A stretch of DNA of 64,000 nt from Thermohalobaculum sp039028795 (GTDB lineage Bacteria > Pseudomonadota > Alphaproteobacteria > Rhodobacterales > Rhodobacteraceae), in the NCBI GenBank assembly GCA_039028795.1, contig JBCCHJ010000002.1, positions 169,250-233,249 of the forward strand. The letters run 5' to 3'. Position numbers and translations under genes: made by a program. Positions 26,976 through 38,494 of this stretch are shown one piece after another (within the stretch, counting starts at the first letter, position 1; each line of letters opens with the position of its first letter). The notes beneath the pieces are model-generated. The model worked only from the letters and a program-made list of their open reading frames with translations, ran no database searches and was not told the origin of the DNA.

Positions 26976-28349
26976 CTAAGCCGGACCAGATAGCAAATCT
27001 GCCGCAGCTTCAAATCCTTGTTCGAAATGCACTAATGTTGTGGTCTTGGGGATGGGCACCGCGTCATTGCGCTTCATGACTTCAATAACATTTGTGAAAT
27101 GCTCAGCCATGAGTGCATGATGGTCAGCGAGAAAGTCTTGAAACTTCGACAGGACGTAATTGCCGAGCGCCCTCTTTATCCCTTCTTCTTGCATCGCGGC
27201 TTCAAAACGCACTGCTCTCCGGTGAAGAATCTTAATGCTGACATCCAATTGGTTCTTCCCTGCTTCCCGGGCGTAGCGGTCGAAATCTCGACGTAACGGG
27301 CCAGGTGCTTCTGGGTGATCTTCCTTGATGTCAGTGTGAAGTTCACGGGCAAAATCTTTTAGTCCAGAAAGCTTTGCCCCCAGATCGTTCTTTCTGAATG
27401 GATCGTCAAGCGATGGCCGGTCTTCGGCAAGCGGAACTGCGGATATTCTGTTGACCGACGCATCGACCATGAAGTCGGTTTCAGACTGTTCACGGGTTCG
27501 TTCGAGGCTGCTTAGTTGCCTCCAAGTTTTCCCTTCCGCAGGGTCGATGGATTCTTGCGACGTTGGCACATGCTTTTCAATCAATTCGGCGATGCGGGCG
27601 TTTGCTGTGGCCGGACCTGCTTCCCAAACGTCATCCGGGATCTGGCAGATCGACAGTTCCAGCGCCTGGGAATGCGGGCGTTGCCAGTGCCCATCAAAAC
27701 GCTGTTCATACCAATTGCGCCAAACTTCCCATCCTTCCCCGCCACCTTTAAGAAGTTCGTAAAACATCTGCCACGTAACATTAGCCCAGATGGGAACTCG
27801 ACCATCCTGCCAGATTGGTCTGTTAGCGATGCGGGTGTGATCATGAGGCAATTCCAAGCTGCTTGTATCCCAATTTATCGATCCCCAAAGAGCAGCTCGG
27901 TTACCAGAAGACAGTGACGCTACTAAAGCCGCATCAGCGTCGGCCGCAGCGCGGGCACCAGCAAAAATGTCCGTATTGTCATGTGAGCTAAAGGCATAAG
28001 TCGTGGAAGCCGCAGATGCCGCAGCAGCAGCGACGTGAGCAACGGTTGCGGGAGCATCGGAGCGTGCGAGCGCATAGGTGACGGATCGAGCGTTACGAGC
28101 CGCGAATTTCAACTTCTTCGCCGGTCCTGACCACGCGCCTGCAAAGCAGGCGACAATCAAAGCACGATATATCGGCAACAAATAATTTGATCGTCGAATA
28201 TTCTCTTTTGAATCTAATGCCCGAGCAAGCAGTGGGAGCACGCGCAATACGGCGCGAGATGCGATCAAAGCTGCATCGGCACGGCGCGTATCCTCTGGCC
28301 GGGCGCTCAGCCATTTTTCCAGGTCTTCGCGATTTTTGATTTCAGCCAA
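26976..28349 (-). CDS. Hypothetical protein, 457 aa, in an AT-richer islet
   Basis: A protein of 457 aa without a signal peptide. The N-terminal 160 residues are Ala-rich and helical (NREDLEKWLSARPED...ALIASRAVLRVLPLL...AAAAASAASTTYAF). The C-terminal half is charged with long helices and coiled-coil potential. Its G+C is lower than that of neighbouring glnA and the TPR gene. GTAGGGTGGG-type palindromes lie on both sides (26219-26241 and 28365-28386), which hints at an inserted or shuffled segment. I cannot assign a function. Confidence 0.65.
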   Translation of the reverse strand: MAEIKNREDLEKWLSARPEDTRRADAALIASRAVLRVLPLLARALDSKENIRRSNYLLPIYRALIVACFAGAWSGPAKKLKFAARNARSVTYALARSDAPATVAHVAAAAASAASTTYAFSSHDNTDIFAGARAAADADAALVASLSSGNRAALWGSINWDTSSLELPHDHTRIANRPIWQDGRVPIWANVTWQMFYELLKGGGEGWEVWRNWYEQRFDGHWQRPHSQALELSICQIPDDVWEAGPATANARIAELIEKHVPTSQESIDPAEGKTWRQLSSLERTREQSETDFMVDASVNRISAVPLAEDRPSLDDPFRKNDLGAKLSGLKDFARELHTDIKEDHPEAPGPLRRDFDRYAREAGKNQLDVSIKILHRRAVRFEAAMQEEGIKRALGNYVLSKFQDFLADHHALMAEHFTNVIEVMKRNDAVPIPKTTTLVHFEQGFEAAADLLSGPA

Positions 28350-28364
28350 TGTGCCTGCCCCAAT

Positions 28365-28386
28365 GGTGGGTTGGCACCCACCCTAC
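28365..28386. repeat. REP-like palindrome (GGTGGG...CCCACCCTAC), second copy
   Basis: GGTGGG pairs with CCCACC and is followed by CTAC, in the same orientation as 26219-26241. A partial third copy, CCACCCTACG, lies at about 28445-28454. No gene lies in the remaining 170 bases before the TPR gene. Confidence 0.55.
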
Positions 28387-28556
28387 ATGTCGATGGGTTA
28401 GCACCTCTTAGTCGACAAAGTATTCCAAGGAATGCGCGAGAGACCACCCTACGAATAACGGACAGTCTCGGATGGTGTTGGGGAAGGGTCAAGGGTTTGA
28501 CTGCGAGCGGTCGGGGGATGCCCTGGTCGAGCCGGGGTATGACAGCTTAAGAATGC

Positions 28557-29834
28557 CTACAACCCCGCCACTGCGTGCGCGTCGGACTTCAGCGGGCGGC
28601 GGGTGGCCAACAGAAGCTGGGCTTCCTCGGCACGGCCCTGTTTCAGCAGGGCGTTCAGTAGCGCGTATTCCAGCAGGTCGCGTTGGGCGCGGGAGCCGCC
28701 GATCCGCGCATGGTCCGCCATCGCCTTGGAAAGCAGCTTGGTCGCCAAGGGCCAGTCCGCCGCTCCGACGGCGGCGAAGGCCTCGGCCAATTGGGCGACG
28801 ATATCGGCGGCGGGGCCTTTTGCATCAGTGCGGATCTTGTCCAGCGCCTCGGTGTTCCCGGCCATGGCATGGGTGAGGGCGGCGTGGACATCGGCGAAGG
28901 CCAGCCCTGGGTTCGGGAAGTTCTGCGCGGCGAATTCGGACAGCGCCTTCCAGCGTTCGGGCGCGACATCGACCCCGGCAAGCTCGGCCCGGTAATAGAT
29001 CGCCGCCGTGTCGGTGAGCAGGTTGATCGCCGGGCCGAAGCCCGCGCCCGGGGCGACGTCCTGGTCAACGACCTGCCACATGCGGTCGGTATCGCCTTGC
29101 TCCAATGTCCAAAGCGCGATGTGCCAGGAGACATGGCAGTGCAGCAACGCGTCCTTGGCCGCATAGTAATCCTGCGCCCATTGATCGATGTAGTCGAGGC
29201 CGGCCTGGGTCTCGCCCGCCTCGTAATGGATGTGCGCCTTGTAGTGGGCAGAGTTCGCGTTCTCGGGTTTCTGGGCCAGGGACCGTTCCACGGTTTCTGC
29301 CGCCGGGCCGGTCTGCCCCGCCTCGACCTGCGCGAAGGCGTGCCCGCCCAGGAACCACCAGTCCTCGCCATAGTGGGGCGCGAGCGCGGTCGTGAAGGCC
29401 AGTTGCTCGGCCTCGCGCCCCGGCTGACCGGAAAAGCCGATCAGCCCAAAGACGCCGATGCACGTCTGGGCCACCATGACGTCGCGGGGATGGTCGGCGA
29501 GATGGGCGCGGATGGCTTTATATGCCTCCGCCCCCTTGCCTTCGAGGAGAAGGCCGAGAGCATTGATATGGGCGGCCTCTTGCCGTGTGACGCTGGGTGC
29601 CGCACGGGCGGCGGTCAGGTGCTCGGCCACGCCGGCCTTGTCGCCTTTCATCTGGCAGTTCCGGGCCTTGGCAATGCGGGCGAGCGCGAACATCGGGTCT
29701 TCCGCGATGGCCCGGTCAAGCGCCTGGTCAACGCCGGACTGGACGGCCAGAAACCGGTCGACGCCGTCGACATAGGCGTCCCGCGCGGCAGCGGAGGCGG
29801 TGGAAAGTGTGTTGCTATAGCGGTCTTGCAGCAT
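28557..29834 (-). CDS. TPR-repeat protein, TTC38-like
   Basis: A protein of about 425 aa. I chose ATG 29834 (MLQDRYSNTLSTASAAARDAYVDGVD) because AAAGG stands 6 nt upstream; 29852 and 29900 are alternatives. It is helical throughout with TPR-like repeats (DPMFALARIAKARN; AAHINALGLLLEGKGAEAYKAIRAHLADHP; NSAHYKAHIHYEAGETQAGLDYI). The pattern matches TTC38-type TPR proteins. It is cytoplasmic, probably a protein-interaction scaffold. Confidence 0.8.
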   Translation of the reverse strand: MLQDRYSNTLSTASAAARDAYVDGVDRFLAVQSGVDQALDRAIAEDPMFALARIAKARNCQMKGDKAGVAEHLTAARAAPSVTRQEAAHINALGLLLEGKGAEAYKAIRAHLADHPRDVMVAQTCIGVFGLIGFSGQPGREAEQLAFTTALAPHYGEDWWFLGGHAFAQVEAGQTGPAAETVERSLAQKPENANSAHYKAHIHYEAGETQAGLDYIDQWAQDYYAAKDALLHCHVSWHIALWTLEQGDTDRMWQVVDQDVAPGAGFGPAINLLTDTAAIYYRAELAGVDVAPERWKALSEFAAQNFPNPGLAFADVHAALTHAMAGNTEALDKIRTDAKGPAADIVAQLAEAFAAVGAADWPLATKLLSKAMADHARIGGSRAQRDLLEYALLNALLKQGRAEEAQLLLATRRPLKSDAHAVAGL

Positions 29835-30137
29835 GCTGGACCTTTGAGCCATTCCCCAAGATTGGGGTGTATAAAGCAGGTCAGCTTCGGTTTTTGTCAA
29901 CTTTACGTATTTTCACGGGCAGCATCCGGGAAGCGTTTACACAGTGTTCAGCAGGTTGAAGGCAGTTTCCGCTCCCAAGGGTGGGCGGGGCTGCCAGGTC
30001 GCCGAGGTCGCAGAGACCGTTGAGGCAATTCATCCGGTCGAGGCCCGCGCCAATGCCCGTGCGGACGGATTGTCCCGTTTACCTCCGCGCAGTCCGACGG
30101 TAATCAGCGGCCAACATTCCTGCAAAGAGGCCCCGCC

Positions 30138-31409
<1,272 letters not shown>

Positions 31410-31510
31410 CGGGCCTCGAGACGTCGGGCATAGACCGACTTCGATTTGCACTGGCGACCCGTAACCTGCGGGGCAGATCATAATATGAAATCAGTCATCG
31501 GCAATCGGCC

Positions 31511-34500
31511 CTAGGCCTCGCTGAGGAAGCCGGCGAGAAGGGTAAGCATGCTTGCACCCGAACTGCCGTCGGGGTCGGCGACCTCGATCGATTGCGGAAG
31601 CACACTGGTATCAGTTGGCCCGGCCCAGAGCGGCTCTAACATGCCAAGGCCGCCTTGTTCGACCAGATCACGGAACAGGCTGAAGGCAGCGGATGGGCGG
31701 CTGAGACGCACGAAGTTGTCCACCGGCAGGCCTGCGGCGTCGGTCGGCCGAACGTCGAGGCGCGCCGCCATCGAGGCGATGCGCTGGGCACGTACCTTGG
31801 TGCTGACACCAGCGCTGATTGCATGATCCATCGATGCGATCGCGGCGCTGCCGTCAAAGCTGACACCTCGGCGTCGCAGGTGCGTCGCACCGGTGAAAGA
31901 GTAGACATCATCGACCACAACCGTGGTGCCCGGCACCTTGGTCGCCCGGCCGGGAAAGCCGCCGGGATGGAATGCCACGACCCGGCCCGGACCAGAGGCT
32001 TCAAGCGCCTGGATTGCCTCGGTCCTCAGCGTGATGGCCCGGCGCACAAACGGCGCGGGAACGAAGTCGGTTTCTCTCGGCAGGCAGATCACAACCTTCA
32101 GGCGGGGCTGCGCTGCCAGACGGTTCGCAAGAATATCGATCAGGTCAACCGTTACAGCCCCGGAGCCTGCACCAGGGTGCACGGTGCGGGCCAGACCGGC
32201 GGTTTCGATATAGACAAGCTCTTCAGCCTGGTGAAATGCCCGGGCAAGCGACCAGAGCCCGTCGCGCGCGCCGTGAACAGAAAGGAAATATTCGCGCCGC
32301 AGCTTGTTGAGCAGACGGTTCCCGTTCGTTACGTCAATCATAGGCGAGGGAACACCTATTGCGCTGGCGATGTCGTCGATGATCGTCTGCAGATCGATCG
32401 GCGTGCCTGATGCGAGAGGCGTGGTCGGTGGGAGAAGCGACAGCTCAGGCGTTTCCGTCACCGCCGAGATGGATTGCAGCAGCACGCCGGAAGACGTGGC
32501 ACCAGCAGGCGGTGCGCCGATCCGAACAGGCAGGTTCATGTTGTTGCCAGCCGCCATGACGATCCATCCCGGAGCCTGAGCGGGCGGCGGGCCGCCCGGC
32601 AGTGGGATCAGCGGTTGGGCGCGGCGCACAGCATGGCAGGCCAGATCATAGGCCAATGCACCGTCGCAGCGCACCCCGGAGGCGTGGGTATCGGACCCTG
32701 CCGGATTGCCTGGATTGCCCAGCCGATGCGCCGCCGACATGGCGTCCTGCGTCCATGGTGTGCCGGATAGGACCGCATCCCATGCGAATGTGCCGTTGTC
32801 GAATTGCGCGCTGGCAATTCCTGTGACCACGATGCTTTCCAACCGCCCCATCGTCGGCATGCGCGGCCCTTCGCGCGGCACGGTTTCCGACGCCAGCGAC
32901 CTGACGAGATCCACGGGTGTGGTGGGCGTCCCGGTTGGGTTCACCGTTCGGTCATGGCCGAATAGCGGGACCGGAGACACCGATTTCACCTCATCCGGCA
33001 CTGCCGCCATCAGATCCACCGCAGGGGCGAAAGGATCGGGTGGCTGAGCGGCCGGGCCAGTCGCGATATCAAGCGTGCGAGCAGCAAAGAGGCGCCGTGT
33101 GCCAACCCGCGGCGCGACTACGAGATCAAAGACGAGCGTGGCAGGAGAAGGCTTCGGATCGCCCGGTTCCAGACCGAGCGGGTTGCGCACCAGAACCAAT
33201 GTCGGCTGCCCTGTCGCTGCAATCGCGGCCCCGCCATTGCCGCGTTTGAAGGAAGGTGCCTCTCCAATCGCCTCTATCAGCACAAACTCTTGGCTGTAAA
33301 TCCGGACATGGGCGCCGTTTGGCGCGGCGCCTGCAGCCAGTTGAACCACCACATCCTCGCCTGCTGTCCAGGTCGCGGTGGCACCCGTAAGGGGCGCGGG
33401 GTTGGGCCCGAACGGCGCCATCGCGGGCGACGCGGGAAAGGCCGGCCATCGCGCCGCAGCGCCTGGGGCGGCAGGCGTCGACACGCCATCTTCCAATTGC
33501 GGGGCGACCGCAAAGAAAAGCGAACTGGTAGCCCCGGCAAGCCGGGCCAGTACTGCATTGGCGCGCGCCATCAGATCCGGACCGTCAGCAGGATAGTCGA
33601 TTGTTATCCCGGTTCGGACCTGCGGCTTCAGGTCATCGGGCATGTCGCCATCCTCGGCCGGCACGACCGCCACGGCGCCCGTGGTGCGGTTGCCGCGCAG
33701 GTGCCAATCCAGATCGACGGCATAGGCGCGCAGGAACTGCCGGGGCAGTGTTACCCCGCCGGGCAAGGTCGGTTGTGCCAGAGACCCGGCCGCCATTGTC
33801 CCGCCGGTCGCCCAGCCAATCCGCATACGCGTCCCGGCATCGGTGCCGGTGGCAGCGATGACCTCGCCAGCCGACAAGGTCAGCATCCCGTTCACCTGCA
33901 GCGCGCCGGTCGTGCTGCTGGAGCCGTCCTGCTTTTCCACGCCGACAACGCCAAGCGGTGCGGTAAACGGATTGCCGTGCAAATCGCAGACCTGGGCGAC
34001 AACACCGCTGGCCAGTCCTGCGATGGCGCCGACCCCGCCCGGCCCGGCCGTGCCGGCGCCATTGGACGCATCAAGCGCTGGGAATGCCGTGATCAGGTCA
34101 TCGAAGATGGCGGCAACGGCGATGGGGTCGATGATCAGCCCACGGCTGTCATGAAAACTCATCGGCTCATTCCGGCCCAGGCTTTCGGCCGGTTCATAAG
34201 TCTGGGGCGATCGGTCGGGAACCGGAACGGCCCCGGTGAACACGATCGTTTCGGGAACCACGCGGTGATGCGGCACGTTCGGCGCGGCGTAACGTGAAAG
34301 GATCTGATTGAGGCGCTGCACTGCCTGCGGATGCAAGCGGAAGGCGCCCACAGGGCCCGCAATCCCTGCACCAGAGACATCGCGAAACTCTGATCCGTCA
34401 TCGAGATATTCGAGCGTCCCACGGAAGGGTGCGAGCGCGGTCCCATAGCCGGTCAATCGCATTGTCGGGTCGGGTGCGGGCGGAGTTGCCGTCGCCCAGA

Positions 34501-34606
34501 GATTGGACAGCCGGATCATGGTGATCCCAAGCGCATCAAGCCCGTTATCCTGCAGCGCCTGCGCCGCCGCTGCAGGGGTGAGCGTGAAGACGGTAAGCTG
34601 TGTCAT
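31511..34606 (-). CDS. Giant-trio protein C, 1031 aa, with a diverged phospholipase-D-like region
   Basis: A protein of 1031 aa with no signal peptide or membrane helix. The first 750 residues are Ala/Gly/Pro-rich beta-type sequence with no domain I recognise. Residues about 770-955 resemble a phospholipase-D fold: GARDGLWSLARAFHQAEELVYIETAG, then LKVVICLPRETDF, RVVAFHPGGFPGR, KVPGTTVVVDDVYSFTGATHLRRRGVSFDG. The usual HxK histidine is missing at the second motif while the VDD and GATHLRRR parts remain. It is the last gene of the trio, 18 bp after the second gene's stop. It may be a structural or binding derivative of the PLD family. Confidence 0.75.
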   Translation of the reverse strand: MTQLTVFTLTPAAAAQALQDNGLDALGITMIRLSNLWATATPPAPDPTMRLTGYGTALAPFRGTLEYLDDGSEFRDVSGAGIAGPVGAFRLHPQAVQRLNQILSRYAAPNVPHHRVVPETIVFTGAVPVPDRSPQTYEPAESLGRNEPMSFHDSRGLIIDPIAVAAIFDDLITAFPALDASNGAGTAGPGGVGAIAGLASGVVAQVCDLHGNPFTAPLGVVGVEKQDGSSSTTGALQVNGMLTLSAGEVIAATGTDAGTRMRIGWATGGTMAAGSLAQPTLPGGVTLPRQFLRAYAVDLDWHLRGNRTTGAVAVVPAEDGDMPDDLKPQVRTGITIDYPADGPDLMARANAVLARLAGATSSLFFAVAPQLEDGVSTPAAPGAAARWPAFPASPAMAPFGPNPAPLTGATATWTAGEDVVVQLAAGAAPNGAHVRIYSQEFVLIEAIGEAPSFKRGNGGAAIAATGQPTLVLVRNPLGLEPGDPKPSPATLVFDLVVAPRVGTRRLFAARTLDIATGPAAQPPDPFAPAVDLMAAVPDEVKSVSPVPLFGHDRTVNPTGTPTTPVDLVRSLASETVPREGPRMPTMGRLESIVVTGIASAQFDNGTFAWDAVLSGTPWTQDAMSAAHRLGNPGNPAGSDTHASGVRCDGALAYDLACHAVRRAQPLIPLPGGPPPAQAPGWIVMAAGNNMNLPVRIGAPPAGATSSGVLLQSISAVTETPELSLLPPTTPLASGTPIDLQTIIDDIASAIGVPSPMIDVTNGNRLLNKLRREYFLSVHGARDGLWSLARAFHQAEELVYIETAGLARTVHPGAGSGAVTVDLIDILANRLAAQPRLKVVICLPRETDFVPAPFVRRAITLRTEAIQALEASGPGRVVAFHPGGFPGRATKVPGTTVVVDDVYSFTGATHLRRRGVSFDGSAAIASMDHAISAGVSTKVRAQRIASMAARLDVRPTDAAGLPVDNFVRLSRPSAAFSLFRDLVEQGGLGMLEPLWAGPTDTSVLPQSIEVADPDGSSGASMLTLLAGFLSEA

Positions 34607-34624
34607 GGCCTCGCGCTCCTCACA

Positions 34625-37600
34625 TCAACCCCGTGTGCCGCTGGAGACCTCGCGGCCATCCGGCATTATGATTTCGAACAAGATGCTTCGGATATCTGCC
34701 CGGGCGATCACGGTGATGGCGGTTTGACCGCCCACCTGTTGCCGGCTGATGGCGTATAGCGGCGCTTGCGTTCCGTCCGTCGGGCCGCGGCTTGAGAGCG
34801 GAACATCACCGAGCGGCGCCTGATAGACAAGCGCATCGCCGTCTCGCACGAACGGAGAGGCTGGCCGGCGCAGGCCCAGATCAAGCACCGGTCCTGGTCT
34901 GGGCCGGAACGGCGTGGCGCCGGGACGATCCTGGAAAAACGGCTGGGTGCGCAATGTCCGCAGCCTCTCTGGCGTGATGCCGCCATCGTCGACCGGCCTG
35001 ATGGCGACACGGATTTGATATTCAAGCGGCCCAGACACCGGCGCATCGGTTGTCACGGTATAGAAGGTTCCGCGCCCTGCGACGGAGAAGGAATCGACAT
35101 CTGACAGGATCGGCGGCGGCAGGATCGAGCCTTCTGGGAAGCGCGCGATCCGTTCGGTCATCCGGCCCAGCGGATCGGTCAGGCGCAAGATCACGGCTCC
35201 TGCGGGCGCACCTGCCGGGCGGCGCAGGAACAGACGATAGTCTTCTCCAGTACCAGCCGTGCTGCGCCAAAGCCCTGTGCCGCTGGTCGAGGGGGTGGTG
35301 CTGATTTCGTCCAGGGGAATGGCACCCGGCAACTTCAGCGCCGGGTTCGCCGGGTCGGGCTGTCCGACAGGATCGCGGGTGATGAAGAAGGCATTTTGTT
35401 CGCCTGTGAAGCGCACCTCTGCCGACAGGACATGCGGCCCCAGCGACGTGGGCTGGAGCGGTGCCGCGCTGCTGAACGAGACGAGGATATCGTCTAGGCC
35501 GCCACCTGGCCAGGACAGGATGGGTGGGCTGAGCGGCGGCGGTCCGGGCGGCGGGATCACGATTGGGACGGCAGGCGAAGGCCTCCCGCGGCTTTTGCGC
35601 ACTGAACGTATCGGATCATCTGAAGACCAGGCCACAGCGCGGTACCATTGCGGCTTCCACGAGCCCGTCGGGGCATCTTCCCCGGCAACATCGGTGATCC
35701 ATGTCTCGGTGCCATTTGTGGCGGTATCCACGATCCAAGACCCGGTGCTGGCCGTCAGGCTGGCAATCGGTAGCCCCATGCTGTCGAGCTGGCGCGCCGC
35801 GTCCGCCACCCGTGTCCGGTATAGGTCGATTTGCGTCGGACGCGCGCCCTGTGCCGCGCGGGTTCCGACCCTGAGACGCGTGGCGAAGCCGCCCGGTGTC
35901 TCGATCCGCTGCGCTTCAAGCGTCGGCGGCGCAGGCACGGCCAAACGCGGTGCGATGAAAGCGGTGAGCGCAAGGTCCGCCATCGGGCCGCCTGGCCATG
36001 GCCCCTCTACCCCGCCAGCGGAGATCGGTATCACCACAAAGAGGTGGATGTCCTGGCTGCCGCGCGCGAGTGCCACGTCGAGGCTGGAGGTCGTCAGCGG
36101 ATCTCTGTTTAATCGCGTGAAGTCATCGCGCTTCGGATCGCTTTTGAACGCATTCTTCAGAACGCTGAAGCGGGTGCTGGTCGTGTCGTCCGGCGTTGCA
36201 TCCGCCATGTTCCGGCTGCTGCGCATCCGCGATTCGGTGGTCTGATAGACGATGTATCCCACCGCCGCAGGCGAGAGCTGCCAGGAGACAATGGCGTGGC
36301 ATTCTCCCTTTGCGTCAGGCAGGCTGGCGAGCGGCACGATATCGATCTTCTGTGTCGGACGCGAACGTGGGTCCGAGGCGAAGGTCAACTTCGTGCGCGG
36401 TCCCCAAGCGCCGATGCGGCCGGGCGCTATCGCCTCGCGCAGACGCGCCTGAAGAACCAGTCCAATATGCGGTGTCCCGGCATAGTCGAGCGAGAAATTC
36501 GGAACGGTGATGCGATAGCGACGCGCATGCCCCTGGCTGGCGAAGCCAGGCGTGTTCACCTTCGTCTCGCCTTGCGCGTCCAGGCTGATCACAGTGCCGC
36601 CAGGCACGCTTGGTGCATCGCCGATATAGGTCACAGCGACCGGTTGCGCGGCGCCCCCGAGGCTTTTCATCACGCCGCCCGGCATGCCTGGTGGCGGGTC
36701 TTCATGGCGTGTTGCTGCCGCGAACAGACGGCCGCGGAAGTCGATCTGATCAACTGAACGGACGCGCCAGTCAACGACGAACTCCACCACCAGATCGGCT
36801 GGGCAAACGGTACCCGACCCTGTGTCGATGGGACGAAGTTCGGCCGAGATGATGTTCACCGGATCGGGTGGCGGCTGCGCCGTTGAGAAGGGTCGCGTGG
36901 CCCAGGGGCTCCAGATACCAAAGAGATCCTGCGTGCAGACACCGTACCGTGCGTTGACGGATCCAGGGTTGTTGGGAATTGGCAGCCCGGTGTCGGAGGC
37001 CGATTGCCGGGGGTATTCGGGATCCTGACGGTTTTCGTTGTTGCCGATCGGCATATGCCCTTTGCCGGAAGGACGCTGTTCCATCAGTGCATCAGCCGGG
37101 CCCGTTGCGCCGGACCTGGCCCGGGCAAATGCAAAGCTTGCAACCCGGCTGAGATTGTCGATCGGCAGGCGCTCCCAGCTCAATCTTGATGTGGCGACCC
37201 AGACGCCGTTCTGCAGAGCAGGACGCTGGTGGGCGAGAAAATGCAATCGCAGATCCGCCGGCGTGGGCGGCGGCGTGGGCTTGCGCGGGCGCGGGATCAG
37301 CGCGGCAAGCTCGACCTCTTTGCCATCGCCTTCCAGGCCATCCGCCCAAAGCCCAGTCACCATATAATCGTAATCCGCCACATCCGGGTCAGCGAAGAGC
37401 GAAAAAGCACCAAAATGAATTGGATCAAGGTTTTCATAGGGATAACCCGTCCCGAAGCCCAGAACGACCGACTGCATGGGGTCGGTGGACACGGCCATCT
37501 GCAGCATCTTGACCGGTGAGATTTCGGCGACGCCATCATCGGCGGTCATCGTCTGGCCATTCGGGTTTTGCGGCGGATTGATGACATGCTCTTCGATATG

Positions 37601-38488
37601 ATCGACCTGCTGAGAGGCAGGCCGATTCAATGCGTCGTGCAGCATCGACAGCAACGTCTTCTGTGCGTCTATTGCCATAGCTTCGGGATCGGGAAGCTCC
37701 CACGTCGGAGCCATCTCTCCGGTTGGGAAAGCCGGATGCCAGCCATAGGGATTGATGCCCCGGCTGAAGCGGTCCTTGGCCGCATCTACAGCCGAAACCT
37801 CGGCGCCCACCAGTCCCTGTTCTTTGCCGTGGCTCTGACCGGCCAGGTCGCCGAATTCGGAGGGTTCGACCGGCAGGCCCACGGTTTCGACCAGTTCCCA
37901 GCCTTCGATCTTGTTCGCAGCCGAAGCAGGGGCACCGACGACACTGATCTCTTGCCCAGGCGGTGTATTGACCAGAACTCCGGTCACAAATGGCGCGTGG
38001 AAGGTCCAGGTCCGTTGCCCATTCGCCGCCACCGGCAAGCTTTCCAACTGCAGCATGTTCTCAAAGCCCACACCTCCGGCCAACGGAATTATAAGGGCGT
38101 TGAATGCCGGTCCTGTGCTGCGCACCTGAACGGTGATCAGAGAGAACGGCTCGGAAAACTGATACACATCGCCGAGAGGCGGCACGACGATATGTTCGGC
38201 CGTTGCAGGCGACATCTCTTCGAAAAGCGGCATGGCCAGCCTGCGCCAGACCTTGAAGGGTTCGGACGGCAGCCCGACCGATGGGTTCAATTGCCACCGC
38301 AGAAACACGGCAAGGGCCGTGTTGCCGAAGTCTTTCAGGTCAAAGCCTGGCTGACGGAACGGGTTCAACTCGCTGCCCGGCGGTATCACGCGTCCGTCTT
38401 CGTTCGCGAAGGGGCCGAGCATTGCATTCGCAGTGATCAGCCCGCCCTGTCCACGGAAGAGATATGGATTGAAGAAACGCTCCACCAT
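34625..38488 (-). CDS. Giant-trio protein B, 1287 aa, FnIII-like segments
   Basis: A protein of 1287 aa, no signal peptide. The start at 38488 has AGGAGG overlapping the upstream TAG. The N-terminus MVERFFNPYLFRGQ shares PYhhRG with protein A (VRPYILRGE). Fibronectin-III-like strands are visible around residues 510-530 (RYGVCTQDLFGIWSPW), 730-755 (AIVSWQLSPAAVGYIVYQTTE) and about 930-960 (YRAVAWSSDDPIRS), with Pro-rich linkers between. The rest is beta-type sequence without recognised motifs. It probably forms an elongated multidomain rod. Function unknown. Confidence 0.75.
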   Translation of the reverse strand: MVERFFNPYLFRGQGGLITANAMLGPFANEDGRVIPPGSELNPFRQPGFDLKDFGNTALAVFLRWQLNPSVGLPSEPFKVWRRLAMPLFEEMSPATAEHIVVPPLGDVYQFSEPFSLITVQVRSTGPAFNALIIPLAGGVGFENMLQLESLPVAANGQRTWTFHAPFVTGVLVNTPPGQEISVVGAPASAANKIEGWELVETVGLPVEPSEFGDLAGQSHGKEQGLVGAEVSAVDAAKDRFSRGINPYGWHPAFPTGEMAPTWELPDPEAMAIDAQKTLLSMLHDALNRPASQQVDHIEEHVINPPQNPNGQTMTADDGVAEISPVKMLQMAVSTDPMQSVVLGFGTGYPYENLDPIHFGAFSLFADPDVADYDYMVTGLWADGLEGDGKEVELAALIPRPRKPTPPPTPADLRLHFLAHQRPALQNGVWVATSRLSWERLPIDNLSRVASFAFARARSGATGPADALMEQRPSGKGHMPIGNNENRQDPEYPRQSASDTGLPIPNNPGSVNARYGVCTQDLFGIWSPWATRPFSTAQPPPDPVNIISAELRPIDTGSGTVCPADLVVEFVVDWRVRSVDQIDFRGRLFAAATRHEDPPPGMPGGVMKSLGGAAQPVAVTYIGDAPSVPGGTVISLDAQGETKVNTPGFASQGHARRYRITVPNFSLDYAGTPHIGLVLQARLREAIAPGRIGAWGPRTKLTFASDPRSRPTQKIDIVPLASLPDAKGECHAIVSWQLSPAAVGYIVYQTTESRMRSSRNMADATPDDTTSTRFSVLKNAFKSDPKRDDFTRLNRDPLTTSSLDVALARGSQDIHLFVVIPISAGGVEGPWPGGPMADLALTAFIAPRLAVPAPPTLEAQRIETPGGFATRLRVGTRAAQGARPTQIDLYRTRVADAARQLDSMGLPIASLTASTGSWIVDTATNGTETWITDVAGEDAPTGSWKPQWYRAVAWSSDDPIRSVRKSRGRPSPAVPIVIPPPGPPPLSPPILSWPGGGLDDILVSFSSAAPLQPTSLGPHVLSAEVRFTGEQNAFFITRDPVGQPDPANPALKLPGAIPLDEISTTPSTSGTGLWRSTAGTGEDYRLFLRRPAGAPAGAVILRLTDPLGRMTERIARFPEGSILPPPILSDVDSFSVAGRGTFYTVTTDAPVSGPLEYQIRVAIRPVDDGGITPERLRTLRTQPFFQDRPGATPFRPRPGPVLDLGLRRPASPFVRDGDALVYQAPLGDVPLSSRGPTDGTQAPLYAISRQQVGGQTAITVIARADIRSILFEIIMPDGREVSSGTRG

Positions 38489-38494
38489 GACCTC

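Noticed and set aside
33290..36245. Long plus-strand open frames inside the giant trio
   Set aside because: They oppose well-formed, ribosome-site-preceded large genes and have shadow-type composition.
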